Notes: generated by a model not told the origin, from the sequence alone. A stretch of 7,441 nucleotides of DNA from Sulfurihydrogenibium yellowstonense SS-5 (GCF_000173615.1 NZ_ABZS01000079.1:1-7441); one strand, 5' to 3'; positions 1-5,954 are shown, counted from the first letter of the stretch. A program made the numbers and translations.

Positions 1-1942
1 TTGCTTTTTTGGCTAAGTTTTTTAAAAAATCTGCTGTTTCTTTGATTGTCTCTATTCTGTTATGTAGATAAAAAACCTGTCCGTTTCTGTCTATTTCAAA
101 TTCAATGGCTTTTTTTATAAGCTCTTCATCAAAATTTGAGACATATGTTTTTATCTCATACCTTCCCTCCGGTGGTGTGTTTAAAACCGATATATCTTTT
201 AGTCCTGAAAGTGCCATGTTTAATGTTCTTGGAATTGGCGTTGCAGTTAAGTATAAAGTATCTACACTTTCTCTTATCTGTCTTATTTTTTCTTTTGCTT
301 TTACTCCAAATCTATGCTCTTCATCAATCACAAGGAGCCCAAGCTTATTAAAAGATAGGTTAGTATGTAAGATTTTATGAGTTGCTACCAAAACGTCTAT
401 TTTTCCCTCTTCAAAAGCTTTTATTGTATTATCATTTTCCTTTTTTGATTTTAATCTTGAAAGATTTTCTACGATTATTCCGTAAGGTTCAAGCCGTTCT
501 TTTAATTTTTTATAATGCTGATAAGCAAGGACAGTAGTAGGAACCAAAAGCAAAGCTTGGTATCCATTTATTACAGATATAAAAATGCCTCTGATGGCTA
601 CTTCGGTTTTACCAAAGCCAACATCTCCACATATTAGCCTTTCCATTGGCTTTGGCTTTGAAAAATCGCTTTTTATGTCTTTTATGGCTTTTATCTGGTC
701 GGGTGTTTCTACAAATGGAAACTCTCTTTCAAACTTGCTTATTAGCTCATCATCTGTTTTTAATGGTGGTCTGTATATATTTTGTCTTTTTGAATAGATC
801 TCTAACAGATTTTTTGCAATATTTTTTAAAGACTCCTTAACTTTTTTCTTTAGATTTCTCCAAGAAGTACCGCCGATTTTATCAATCTGAATGATAGAGT
901 TGGTTTTGTATTTATGAATTTTATCAAAATGAAGGTATGAAACATAAACCTTCTCACCGCCTGCATACTCAAGAATCATAAAATCATAAACTTTTCCTCT
1001 AATCTCTCTTGTCTCTATCCCTCTGTAGATACCTATCCCAAAATCTTCATGAATTATGTAATCACCTTCCTTTAACGGCTCAACATCTAACTCTAACTTT
1101 TCTTCAACCTCCGGTAGGAAAGCCGTTTTTTCATTAAGTAGTACAAGCTCTTTTTTTAATGGAATTTTATAGACGGTAAACTCTTGTGTAATATCTTTTA
1201 TAGCTCCAACCTCAGGATTAGAAAATTTTGAGTAAAATTGACCTTTGATAGGTAAATTTAAATCTTCATAGATATCTAAGGTATAAATATCGTTTTTTAA
1301 ATAATCTCTAAAAAAGGTACTTTCTTCATCTTCAAAAATAAGTGGCGTTTTTGATTTGACGTTAAAGTCATAAAGCGGCAAAATGAATATTTCTTCTATT
1401 TCTTTTCTTGTTAAGATTTTTGATTTTAGAAAGATGTTTTCTATTGTATCACCGAAAAAATCTATATCTACTATGCCTACCTTTGGAATGTTGATAGATA
1501 AAAAGCCACCTCTTACAGAAAATTCTCCTTCATTTTCTGGAAATTCTTCTCTTATGTACCCAAGTTTATAAAGTTTCTCTATCAAAAATTCTCTGTTTAA
1601 CTCCCCGTTTTTCTTTATATTGATAATGTCTTTTAAGAAATTTTCTTTTGTTCTAACCTTTACACTTAAAGCATCTTTGGAAAATACTAAAATCCAATTT
1701 TTACCTGCTAAAATTTTATAGATAGCATAATTTCTCTCAATCTGACTTAAAAGGTCAAGTTTTTCTTGAGAAGATGGAAAATGAATGATTTCAATGTCTT
1801 TTTTAAAGAAATCTTTATAAGCCTTAAGATTTAAAAAGCTTTCTTTTGCGGACTTTTCAGAGTCTGTTATCAAAAATAAAGGTTCCTCTTTCTGAATAAG
1901 TAAATATTCACAATATGAACTGTTGCCTGTGTATACTTTCAT
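1..1942 (-). CDS. mfd: Transcription-repair coupling factor Mfd, 3' end cut by the window edge
   Basis: This is a DNA translocase that removes RNA polymerase stalled at lesions and recruits UvrA. I translated the minus strand from ATG at 1942-1940; the frame is open for 647 codons to the left edge. Residues about 130-190 look like the UvrB-homology module (GEFSVRGGF, then DFFGDTIENI). The RNA polymerase-interacting domain begins near residue 288 (EGDYIIHEDFGIGIYRG). Translocase domain 1 follows, with Walker A GDVGFGKTEVA (Lys445), the DEEH box at 540-543 (VIDEEHRFGV) and motif III LTATPIPRTL. The rest of translocase domain 2 and the C-terminal domain lie outside. The part before the polymerase-binding domain is short: about 285 residues against roughly 470 in E. 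coli Mfd. There is no Shine-Dalgarno sequence before the ATG. RecG and UvrB are excluded because the polymerase-binding domain precedes the helicase motifs. Confidence 0.95.
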   Translation of the reverse strand, partial: MKVYTGNSSYCEYLLIQKEEPLFLITDSEKSAKESFLNLKAYKDFFKKDIEIIHFPSSQEKLDLLSQIERNYAIYKILAGKNWILVFSKDALSVKVRTKENFLKDIINIKKNGELNREFLIEKLYKLGYIREEFPENEGEFSVRGGFLSINIPKVGIVDIDFFGDTIENIFLKSKILTRKEIEEIFILPLYDFNVKSKTPLIFEDEESTFFRDYLKNDIYTLDIYEDLNLPIKGQFYSKFSNPEVGAIKDITQEFTVYKIPLKKELVLLNEKTAFLPEVEEKLELDVEPLKEGDYIIHEDFGIGIYRGIETREIRGKVYDFMILEYAGGEKVYVSYLHFDKIHKYKTNSIIQIDKIGGTSWRNLKKKVKESLKNIAKNLLEIYSKRQNIYRPPLKTDDELISKFEREFPFVETPDQIKAIKDIKSDFSKPKPMERLICGDVGFGKTEVAIRGIFISVINGYQALLLVPTTVLAYQHYKKLKERLEPYGIIVENLSRLKSKKENDNTIKAFEEGKIDVLVATHKILHTNLSFNKLGLLVIDEEHRFGVKAKEKIRQIRESVDTLYLTATPIPRTLNMALSGLKDISVLNTPPEGRYEIKTYVSNFDEELIKKAIEFEIDRNGQVFYLHNRIETIKETADFLKNLAKKA

Positions 1943-1952
1943 AGCATGCTAA

Positions 1953-1958
1953 ATTATA
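1953..1958 (-). promoter_or_regulatory. Candidate -10 box for mfd, implying an almost leaderless mRNA
   Basis: A perfect TATAAT reads on the minus strand and ends 10 bases before the mfd ATG. A start site 5-7 bases further on would fall at about 1946-1948, leaving almost no 5' leader, which fits the lack of a Shine-Dalgarno sequence. No good -35 hexamer sits 16-18 bases upstream, and the region is so AT-rich that chance matches are likely. Confidence 0.4.
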
Positions 1959-1962
1959 CACT

Positions 1963-1990
1963 AAAATTAATATAAGAAAATTAATATAAG
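1963..1990. repeat. Perfect 14-bp tandem duplication
   Basis: The unit aaaattaatataag occurs twice head to tail without a mismatch (1963-1976 and 1977-1990). It lies just upstream of the candidate mfd -10 box, where the -35 region would be, so it could alter promoter spacing or serve as a binding site. A neutral slippage event is equally possible. Confidence 0.85.
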
Positions 1991-2012
1991 CATTTTATCA
2001 AAAATTTATATG

Positions 2013-2086
2013 CCTTGGGGTGAGACTGCTTACAAAAATCCACGCTGTCATTTTGACCGAAGCTAAGAATTTCCTACTTTTACCTA
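2013..2086 (+). repeat. Dispersed hairpin repeat, copy 1 (partly deleted)
   Basis: It opens with ccttggggtgaga and contains a 35-base block (2022-2056) that matches the reverse complement of 6002-6036 at 31 positions. The core, gtcatt followed by a decayed hairpin and aagaat, is the same core seen in the copies at 2116-2293 and 5955-6040. The far end found in those copies (tctcaccc or its equivalent) is missing here, so the copy looks truncated. It has no coding potential. It resembles REP/MITE-like non-autonomous repeats. Confidence 0.75.
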
Positions 2087-2114
2087 ATTTCTTAAATTAA
2101 TCAGTTATAATAAT
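2087..2114 (+). repeat. 28-bp direct repeat, first copy
   Basis: This 28-base segment (atttcttaaattaat, one variable base, agttataataat) matches 2294-2321 with a single mismatch. The second copy lies directly in front of the fabD ribosome site and carries its candidate -10 box. The first copy carries the same TATAAT (2106-2111) and may be a duplicated upstream promoter. Confidence 0.85.
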
Positions 2115-2115
2115 A

Positions 2116-2293
2116 CCTTGGGGTGAGAAATTAGCAATTTTTATAGAATTTAAAAATGAGATCCTTCGGCCTTACGGCCTCAGGATGACATGAAAAGGTT
2201 GAATGATAAACATTATAAAGGAAGGATAACCTATTCCGTCATTATGAGCGAAGCGAAGAATCTCATGTTTTTATTAAATTTCTCACCCGACGT
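2116..2293. mobile_element. MITE/REP-like inverted composite of two hairpin-repeat arms (copy 2)
   Basis: The outer ends are inverted repeats. GGGTGAGAAATT (2121-2132) pairs perfectly with AATTTCTCACCC (2277-2288), and the match extends imperfectly outward. A second inverted pair lies inside: ATGAGAT at 2156-2162 and ATCTCAT at 2260-2266. Each arm then contains the family core, a short hairpin flanked by gtcat or its complement (2161-2189 and 2239-2266). No transposase is encoded, and about 45 unremarkable bases separate the arms. Flanking TA dinucleotides could be a target duplication but are weak evidence in AT-rich DNA. It is probably a non-autonomous element moved by a transposase elsewhere. 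Confidence 0.65.
2161..2186. repeat. REP-like hairpin in the left arm of the composite repeat
   Basis: ATCCT pairs with AGGAT and GGCC pairs with GGCC around a TTAC loop, with a symmetrical TC/TC internal mismatch. The equivalent hairpin at 5988-6008 has ATTCT and AGAAT, so the third stem pair changes from C-G to T-A on both sides. That is a compensatory change. No T-run follows, so it is unlikely to be a simple intrinsic terminator. Confidence 0.7.
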
Positions 2294-2321
2294 ATTTCTT
2301 AAATTAATAAGTTATAATAAT
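2294..2321 (+). promoter_or_regulatory. Second copy of the 28-bp repeat, carrying the candidate fabD promoter
   Basis: TATAAT at 2313-2318 lies 32 bases before the fabD ATG, with the ribosome site between them, which is good promoter geometry. No convincing -35 hexamer is present. The segment is a 27-of-28 match to 2087-2114, so two tandem promoters are possible. The upstream one would place the inverted repeat in the fabD leader. Promoter activity is inferred. Confidence 0.5.
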
Positions 2322-2333
2322 TGCAAACAAAAA

Positions 2334-2340
2334 AGGAGGT
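2334..2340 (+). promoter_or_regulatory. Shine-Dalgarno site of fabD
   Basis: AGGAGGT stands nine bases before ATG at 2350. It is a near-ideal ribosome site and fixes the fabD start. Confidence 0.85.
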
Positions 2341-2349
2341 TGCAAAATA

Positions 2350-3252
2350 ATGATAGCTTTTGTTTTTCCGGGACAAGGTTCCCAGTATGTTGGTATGGGA
2401 AAAGATATTTATGATAGCTTTGAAGAAGTTAGAGAGATTCACAATAAAGTTAATGAAAAACTTGGATTTAATTTGACAGAAATTATATTCAATGATGAAG
2501 AAAAACTTAATCTTACACAATACACACAACCGGCTATTTTACTTACTTCTTATTTGATTTACAAAATTTTTAACAAAAAAAATAGAACTCCATCGTTTTT
2601 GGCTGGGCATTCCTTAGGAGAGTTTACAGCTTTAACTGTTGCAGGAAGTTTATCCGTAGAAGATGCAGTTTATCTTACTTATATAAGAGGAAGTTTGATG
2701 CAAAGCGCAGTTCCGGAAGGAAAAGGCTTAATGGCTGCAATAATTGGCTTAGATGCAAATAAAATAGAAGAGGTTCTAAAAACGATCGATGGCGTTGTTG
2801 AGATTGCAAACTACAACTCTTATGAACAAACCGTTATTTCCGGTGAAACAGAAGCGGTAAAAAAAGCGATGGAAGTTTTAAAATCGCAAGGTGCTAAAAA
2901 GGTTGTACCATTAGCTGTATCAGTTCCTGCCCATTCATCCCTTTTAAAAGAAAAAGCAAAGGAATTTGCCAAGTATATTGAAGATACACCTTTTAACGAT
3001 GCAAAAATTCCTGTTATATCAAACATCACTGCAACTCCGATAACAAAGGTTCAAGAGATAAAAGAAGAGTTAAAAGCTCATTTTTATTCACCGGTTAGAT
3101 GGGTTCAAACTGTAGAGTTTTTAGCAAATAACGACGTTAAAACAGTTTATGAGATTGGTCCAAAGAAAGTTTTAACCGGTCTTATAAAAAGAATCAACAG
3201 CAATTTAGAGCTTAAAAATATAGAAACTTTGCAAGACATAGAGAATGCTTAA
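2350..3252 (+). CDS. fabD: Malonyl-CoA:ACP transacylase FabD
   Basis: FabD transfers the malonyl group from malonyl-CoA to acyl carrier protein in the cytoplasm, supplying the elongation unit of type II fatty acid synthesis. The 300-residue length is normal for the family. The N-terminal FPGQGSQ (residues 6-12) supplies the oxyanion-hole glutamine. The nucleophile elbow GHSLGEF (86-92) carries the catalytic Ser88. Arg113 fits the substrate-carboxylate-binding arginine, and PAHS gives the catalytic His195. The start is fixed by a strong Shine-Dalgarno sequence. The gene overlaps bioD by 8 bases, so the two are almost certainly cotranscribed. The C-terminal residues after about 285 are not distinctive. 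It is a stand-alone enzyme, with no polyketide synthase domains nearby. Confidence 0.96.
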   Translation: MIAFVFPGQGSQYVGMGKDIYDSFEEVREIHNKVNEKLGFNLTEIIFNDEEKLNLTQYTQPAILLTSYLIYKIFNKKNRTPSFLAGHSLGEFTALTVAGSLSVEDAVYLTYIRGSLMQSAVPEGKGLMAAIIGLDANKIEEVLKTIDGVVEIANYNSYEQTVISGETEAVKKAMEVLKSQGAKKVVPLAVSVPAHSSLLKEKAKEFAKYIEDTPFNDAKIPVISNITATPITKVQEIKEELKAHFYSPVRWVQTVEFLANNDVKTVYEIGPKKVLTGLIKRINSNLELKNIETLQDIENA

Positions 3253-3898
3253 ATCTTTATTTATCACAGCAACAGACACAGGCGTAGGAAAAACAACCAT
3301 TTCCTATGCCTTGGCTAAAACACTAATAGAAAAAGGATTAAAAGTAGCATACTTTAAACCTGTTGAAACCGGTGCAGACCCAATTCCGGAAGATGCTACT
3401 TTATTATCAAAACTGACATGTCAGCAGATTGACGAAGTAGTTTTATATACTTTCAAAAATCCTGTAGCTCCATACGTGGCAACTATAATGGAAGGTGGAG
3501 GTATAGATTTAGAGAAAATAATAAAACATTATGAATATCTCGTTCAAAAATATGACTTTGTAATAGTGGAAGGAGCCGGCGGTGTTTTGGTTCCGATTAA
3601 AGAAAATTACACATACAGAGAACTAATTAAAGACTTAAATATACCCGTTCTTTTAGTATCAAGAGCAAGTCTTGGAACGATAAATCATACACTGCTTACT
3701 TTGGAAGCTTTGAAAGATGCTAATATCTTAGGTATTGTCATGAATGGTTTTACTGGCAATGATATATCGGAAGAAAAAAATCCAGAAGTAATAGAAAAGT
3801 TCTCTAAAGTAAAAGTAATAGCAAAATGTAATAAATCCGAAACTCCAATCAGCGAATGTTATGAAAAATTGAAAAATGCGGCAGGATTGATCTTATGA
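3245..3898 (+). CDS. bioD: Dethiobiotin synthetase BioD
   Basis: BioD closes the ureido ring of dethiobiotin from 7,8-diaminopelargonate, CO2 and ATP, the second-last step of biotin synthesis. At 217 residues it is of typical size. Seen in the sequence: the P-loop ATDTGVGKTT (9-18, Lys16), the substrate-binding segment FKPVETG (37-43, Lys38), an acidic residue near 50, PVAPYVAT (73-80), and VEGAGG with Glu109 (108-113). ATG at 3245 lies inside the end of fabD, so translation is probably coupled; only a weak purine-rich site precedes it. The C-terminal 40 residues are variable. No other biotin genes are visible. CobQ or MinD-type P-loop proteins are less likely because of the FKPVETG and VEGAGG pair. 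Confidence 0.93.
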   Translation: MLKSLFITATDTGVGKTTISYALAKTLIEKGLKVAYFKPVETGADPIPEDATLLSKLTCQQIDEVVLYTFKNPVAPYVATIMEGGGIDLEKIIKHYEYLVQKYDFVIVEGAGGVLVPIKENYTYRELIKDLNIPVLLVSRASLGTINHTLLTLEALKDANILGIVMNGFTGNDISEEKNPEVIEKFSKVKVIAKCNKSETPISECYEKLKNAAGLIL

Positions 3899-4144
3899 AA
3901 GATTAAATAGGATGCTCCGGATTTTTCTTATATGGACCAAAAGGAAGATTTTTCCCCTGATTTAAAGCCAAATCAATGGTTTACTTACTATGCTACAAAA
4001 TTTAAAACTGTGGAAATAAATTCTACTTTTTATAACTTTCCAAAAAAGAGCTCCATAAAAAGATTTTATAAAATATCTCCAGAAGATTTTAAATTTTCTG
4101 TTAAAGTCAATAAAACAATCACACATATAAAAAGGTTTAAAGAC
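3895..4144 (+). pseudogene. DUF72 (YecE-like) gene remnant with stop codon, frameshift and lost 3' part
   Basis: The ATG at 3895 overlaps the bioD stop as ATGA and reads MKD-stop-IGCSGFFLYGPKGRFFP, a recognisable DUF72 start in which a conserved aromatic codon has become TAA (3904-3906). The frame then hits TGA at 3958. Homology resumes one base over as SPDLKPNQWFTYYATKF, VEINSTFYNFPKKSS and KFSVKVNKTITHIKRFKD. The shift maps to a T5C4 run (3949-3957). After RFKD (4144) the family resemblance stops, although the frame stays open to 4255, running antisense into secG. Only about 80 of a usual 230-270 residues remain. The family's biochemical role is not established. The overlap with bioD suggests it was once the third gene of this operon. 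Confidence 0.85.
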
Positions 4145-4204
4145 CAATTAAAAATCCAGGAACAAGAGAAAATAGGATTTTATATAGAATATCATAATTT
4201 TCAG

Positions 4205-4498
4205 TTATTTCTTTTGTGTTTGCTCTGCCGGTATACTTTCAATAACAGATTTTGATTTTGCAATATGGACGCTTAAGTATGATAGTATTAGAACTAATGT
4301 TAAGAATATTGCTCCAAGCCAGTAGGTTATTTTTGTTAAAATCGTTGCTGCAGAAGCTCCAAGAACAGCCTTTGCCGCACCAGACCCAAAAACAGCTCCA
4401 ATCTCTGCACCTTTTGTTTTTTGCATTAAAACAAGAATTATTAAAAGAACAGAAACAATTATTAAAACTACAGATAAAACTCCAAACAAAAATTCCAA
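4205..4498 (-). CDS. secG: Preprotein translocase subunit SecG
   Basis: SecG is the small accessory subunit of the SecYEG channel and assists SecA-driven export at the inner membrane. The 97-residue protein shows two membrane segments (about 3-24 and 56-77). Between them is the conserved loop LVLMQKTKGAEIGAVFGSG, followed by a threonine/lysine stretch (TILTKITYW) before the second helix. The tail is short and polar. The start codon is TTG (4498-4496), chosen because a GGAGGTG site stands a few bases upstream and the family begins here. It follows tpiA by three bases, so the ribosome site lies inside the end of tpiA. A tpiA-secG pair is common in bacteria. No clear terminator hairpin follows the stop. 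Confidence 0.92.
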   Translation of the reverse strand: MEFLFGVLSVVLIIVSVLLIILVLMQKTKGAEIGAVFGSGAAKAVLGASAATILTKITYWLGAIFLTLVLILSYLSVHIAKSKSVIESIPAEQTQKK

Positions 4499-4501
4499 TT
4501 T

Positions 4502-5254
4502 CTACACCTCCAAAGAATGGGTAATGATTTTATAAAATTTTTCAGGGTCTAAGCTTGCTGTACCAACCAAAAATCCATCAACATTTTTTTGACTTATCAA
4601 ATCTTTTGCGTTATTTTCGTTAACACTACCACCGTATAAAATCCTTGTAGTCTCATCATTTCCTTTAGACAATTCATTTATAAGAGTTCTAATAAAATGA
4701 TGAACTTCTTGGGCTTGCTCTTTTGTTGCATTCTTCCCTGTTCCAATAGCCCAAACGGGTTCGTAAGCTATATCACAAAGACCAATATCAGGATAAACAC
4801 CGGCAAAAGCCATTTTTATCTGTCTTTCTACAACGTTTAATGTTATTCCAAGCTCTCTTTCTTCTAACGTCTCTCCAACGCAAACTATCGGTCTTATTCC
4901 ATACTCCAATGCAGATATAACTTTTTTATTTATAAGCTCGTCCTTTTCTCCAAAAATATGTCTTCTTTCAGAATGTCCAAGGATTACATACTCAACGTTT
5001 AACTCTTTCAACATTATTGGCGATATCTCACCAGTAAAAGCCCCTCTATCTACATGATACATATTTTGAGCACCAAGCTTTATTTTTGTGTTGTTAAGCT
5101 CTAAGGAGACTGAAGATAAAGCTGTAAAAGATGGAGCAATCATAATATCGACTTGATGAATATCTTCAACCATAGGTTTAAATTTTTCTATGTACTCTAC
5201 GGATTCTGCAACTGTTTTGTTCATCTTCCAGTTTGCAGCTATAAGATATCTCAT
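4502..5254 (-). CDS. tpiA: Triosephosphate isomerase TpiA
   Basis: TpiA interconverts dihydroxyacetone phosphate and glyceraldehyde 3-phosphate in glycolysis/gluconeogenesis in the cytoplasm. At 250 residues it is a full TIM barrel. The catalytic residues are all present: Asn8 and Lys10 in AANWKMN, His94 in ILGHSERR, and Glu165 in AYEPVWAIGTG. The flexible loop 6 follows Glu165, and the phosphate-binding YGGSV (207-211) and DGFLVGTASL (226-235) come last. ATG at 5254 overlaps the gpmA stop as ATGA, and AGAGGT (5266-5261) lies six bases upstream. It is the middle gene of gpmA-tpiA-secG, and coupling to both neighbours is likely. Confidence 0.97.
   Translation of the reverse strand: MRYLIAANWKMNKTVAESVEYIEKFKPMVEDIHQVDIMIAPSFTALSSVSLELNNTKIKLGAQNMYHVDRGAFTGEISPIMLKELNVEYVILGHSERRHIFGEKDELINKKVISALEYGIRPIVCVGETLEERELGITLNVVERQIKMAFAGVYPDIGLCDIAYEPVWAIGTGKNATKEQAQEVHHFIRTLINELSKGNDETTRILYGGSVNENNAKDLISQKNVDGFLVGTASLDPEKFYKIITHSLEV
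4505..4511 (-). promoter_or_regulatory. Shine-Dalgarno site of secG, inside the end of tpiA
   Basis: GGAGGTG on the minus strand lies six bases before the TTG codon of secG and just before the tpiA TAG stop, whose G-T-G junction it shares. It supports the unusual TTG start and suggests termination-reinitiation coupling. Confidence 0.75.
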
Positions 5255-5856
5255 TTTCTAACCTCTTTGCTTATGATATTTCCTTCTTGGTCTAACTCGT
5301 AGACAACTGCAGCGCCTGTATCAAGCTCAACCTTTATAATCTCTTCCGGTGTTAGTTTTTCAAGATACATAATTATAGACCTTAAAGAGTTTCCATGGGC
5401 AACAACTAACACATCATTTCCTTCATAGATATCGCCAAGAATTGCTCTTTCTAAGAATGGAATTGTTCTTGCAGCAGTGTCCTTTAAAGATTCTCCTTCC
5501 GGTGGTGCAATATCATAGCTTCTTCTCCAAAGATGAACTATTTCAGCTCCATATTTTTGCCTTGCCCTGTCTTTGTTTAAACCTTGTAATGCTCCATAGT
5601 GTCTTTCGTTTAATGCTTGGTCTTTTATAATTGGGATTTGTAGTCCAATAACTTCAAGAATGATTTTTAATGTTTCTTGAGCCCTTGTTAATGCAGATGT
5701 GTAAGCAACTTTGAATCTAATATCTTTTAAAAGCTCCCCTGCTTTAAAAGCTTCCTCTTTTCCTTTTTCTGTGAGTGGAACATCTACCCATCCGGTAAAT
5801 CTATTTTGTAAGTTCCAAAAAGATTGTCCATGTCTTACTAAGACTAATTTAGGCAT
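5251..5856 (-). CDS. gpmA: 2,3-bisphosphoglycerate-dependent phosphoglycerate mutase (short form)
   Basis: GpmA interconverts 3- and 2-phosphoglycerate through a phosphohistidine. Seen: LVRHGQSFWN (Arg8, phospho-acceptor His9), FTGWVDVPLTEKG, TSALTRAQET (Arg58), LNERHYGALQGLNK (Glu84) and VAHGNSLR (His154). These motifs, especially the NERHYGALQGLNK segment, favour a true mutase over a generic histidine phosphatase. The protein has 201 residues against about 230-250 in well-known forms. The missing part lies between RRSYDIAPP and EGESLKDT (about 111-126), where longer enzymes carry a lid-like insertion. The start ATG at 5856 is chosen because GGAGGT lies directly upstream; an in-frame TTG at 5868 would sit on top of that site. 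The gene shares ATGA with tpiA. Confidence 0.92.
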   Translation of the reverse strand: MPKLVLVRHGQSFWNLQNRFTGWVDVPLTEKGKEEAFKAGELLKDIRFKVAYTSALTRAQETLKIILEVIGLQIPIIKDQALNERHYGALQGLNKDRARQKYGAEIVHLWRRSYDIAPPEGESLKDTAARTIPFLERAILGDIYEGNDVLVVAHGNSLRSIIMYLEKLTPEEIIKVELDTGAAVVYELDQEGNIISKEVRK

Positions 5857-5860
5857 AAAA

Positions 5861-5866
5861 ACCTCC
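5861..5866 (-). promoter_or_regulatory. Shine-Dalgarno site deciding the gpmA start
   Basis: GGAGGT on the minus strand ends four bases before ATG at 5856. An upstream in-frame TTG (5868-5866) overlaps this site, so the ATG is the better start. Confidence 0.8.
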
Positions 5867-5882
5867 AAAGTTTTTAAAAATT

Positions 5883-5891
5883 ATTATATCA
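5883..5891 (-). promoter_or_regulatory. Extended -10 promoter of the gpmA-tpiA-secG operon
   Basis: TGATATAAT on the minus strand is a perfect extended -10 element (TG-N-TATAAT). It ends 26 bases before the gpmA ATG, with the ribosome site between them. No good -35 hexamer is seen at normal spacing, as is usual for extended -10 promoters. Confidence 0.6.
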
Positions 5892-5954
5892 TTAAGTAAG
5901 CAATGGTGATTGGTATTAGTTTGTGGGAATGTAAAGAGTTAATAATCACAAGAT

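Noticed and set aside
105..1571. Several short plus-strand frames opposite mfd
   Set aside because: They are antisense to clearly conserved Mfd motifs and lack ribosome sites; they are shadows of the minus-strand gene.
2161..2275. Intrinsic terminators formed by the repeat hairpins
   Set aside because: The stems are short and interrupted. Only the arm ending near 2266 is followed by a T-run (2268-2272), and its stem is mismatched. The interval also lies between divergent genes, where a terminator is not expected.
2013..2321. A CRISPR array in the repetitive mfd-fabD interval
   Set aside because: The repeats are few, differ in length and orientation, and are not evenly spaced by unique spacers; no cas genes are present.
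2116..2349. A riboswitch in the fabD leader
   Set aside because: The structure is explained by inverted repeat arms that recur elsewhere in the window, and I recognise no known riboswitch core.
2190..2414. 74-residue open frame spanning the repeat and the start of fabD
   Set aside because: It runs through repeat sequence and then out of frame through the fabD start, has no ribosome site and no recognisable protein features.
3932..4255. 107-residue frame as a separate gene
   Set aside because: Its first 70 residues are an internal piece of the DUF72 family in a shifted frame, and its tail is non-homologous and antisense to secG. It is part of the pseudogene, not a gene.
4252..4524. 90-residue plus-strand frame rich in Leu, Gln and Lys
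   Set aside because: It is antisense to secG, which has clear family motifs and a good ribosome site. The composition reflects the opposite-strand hydrophobic codons.
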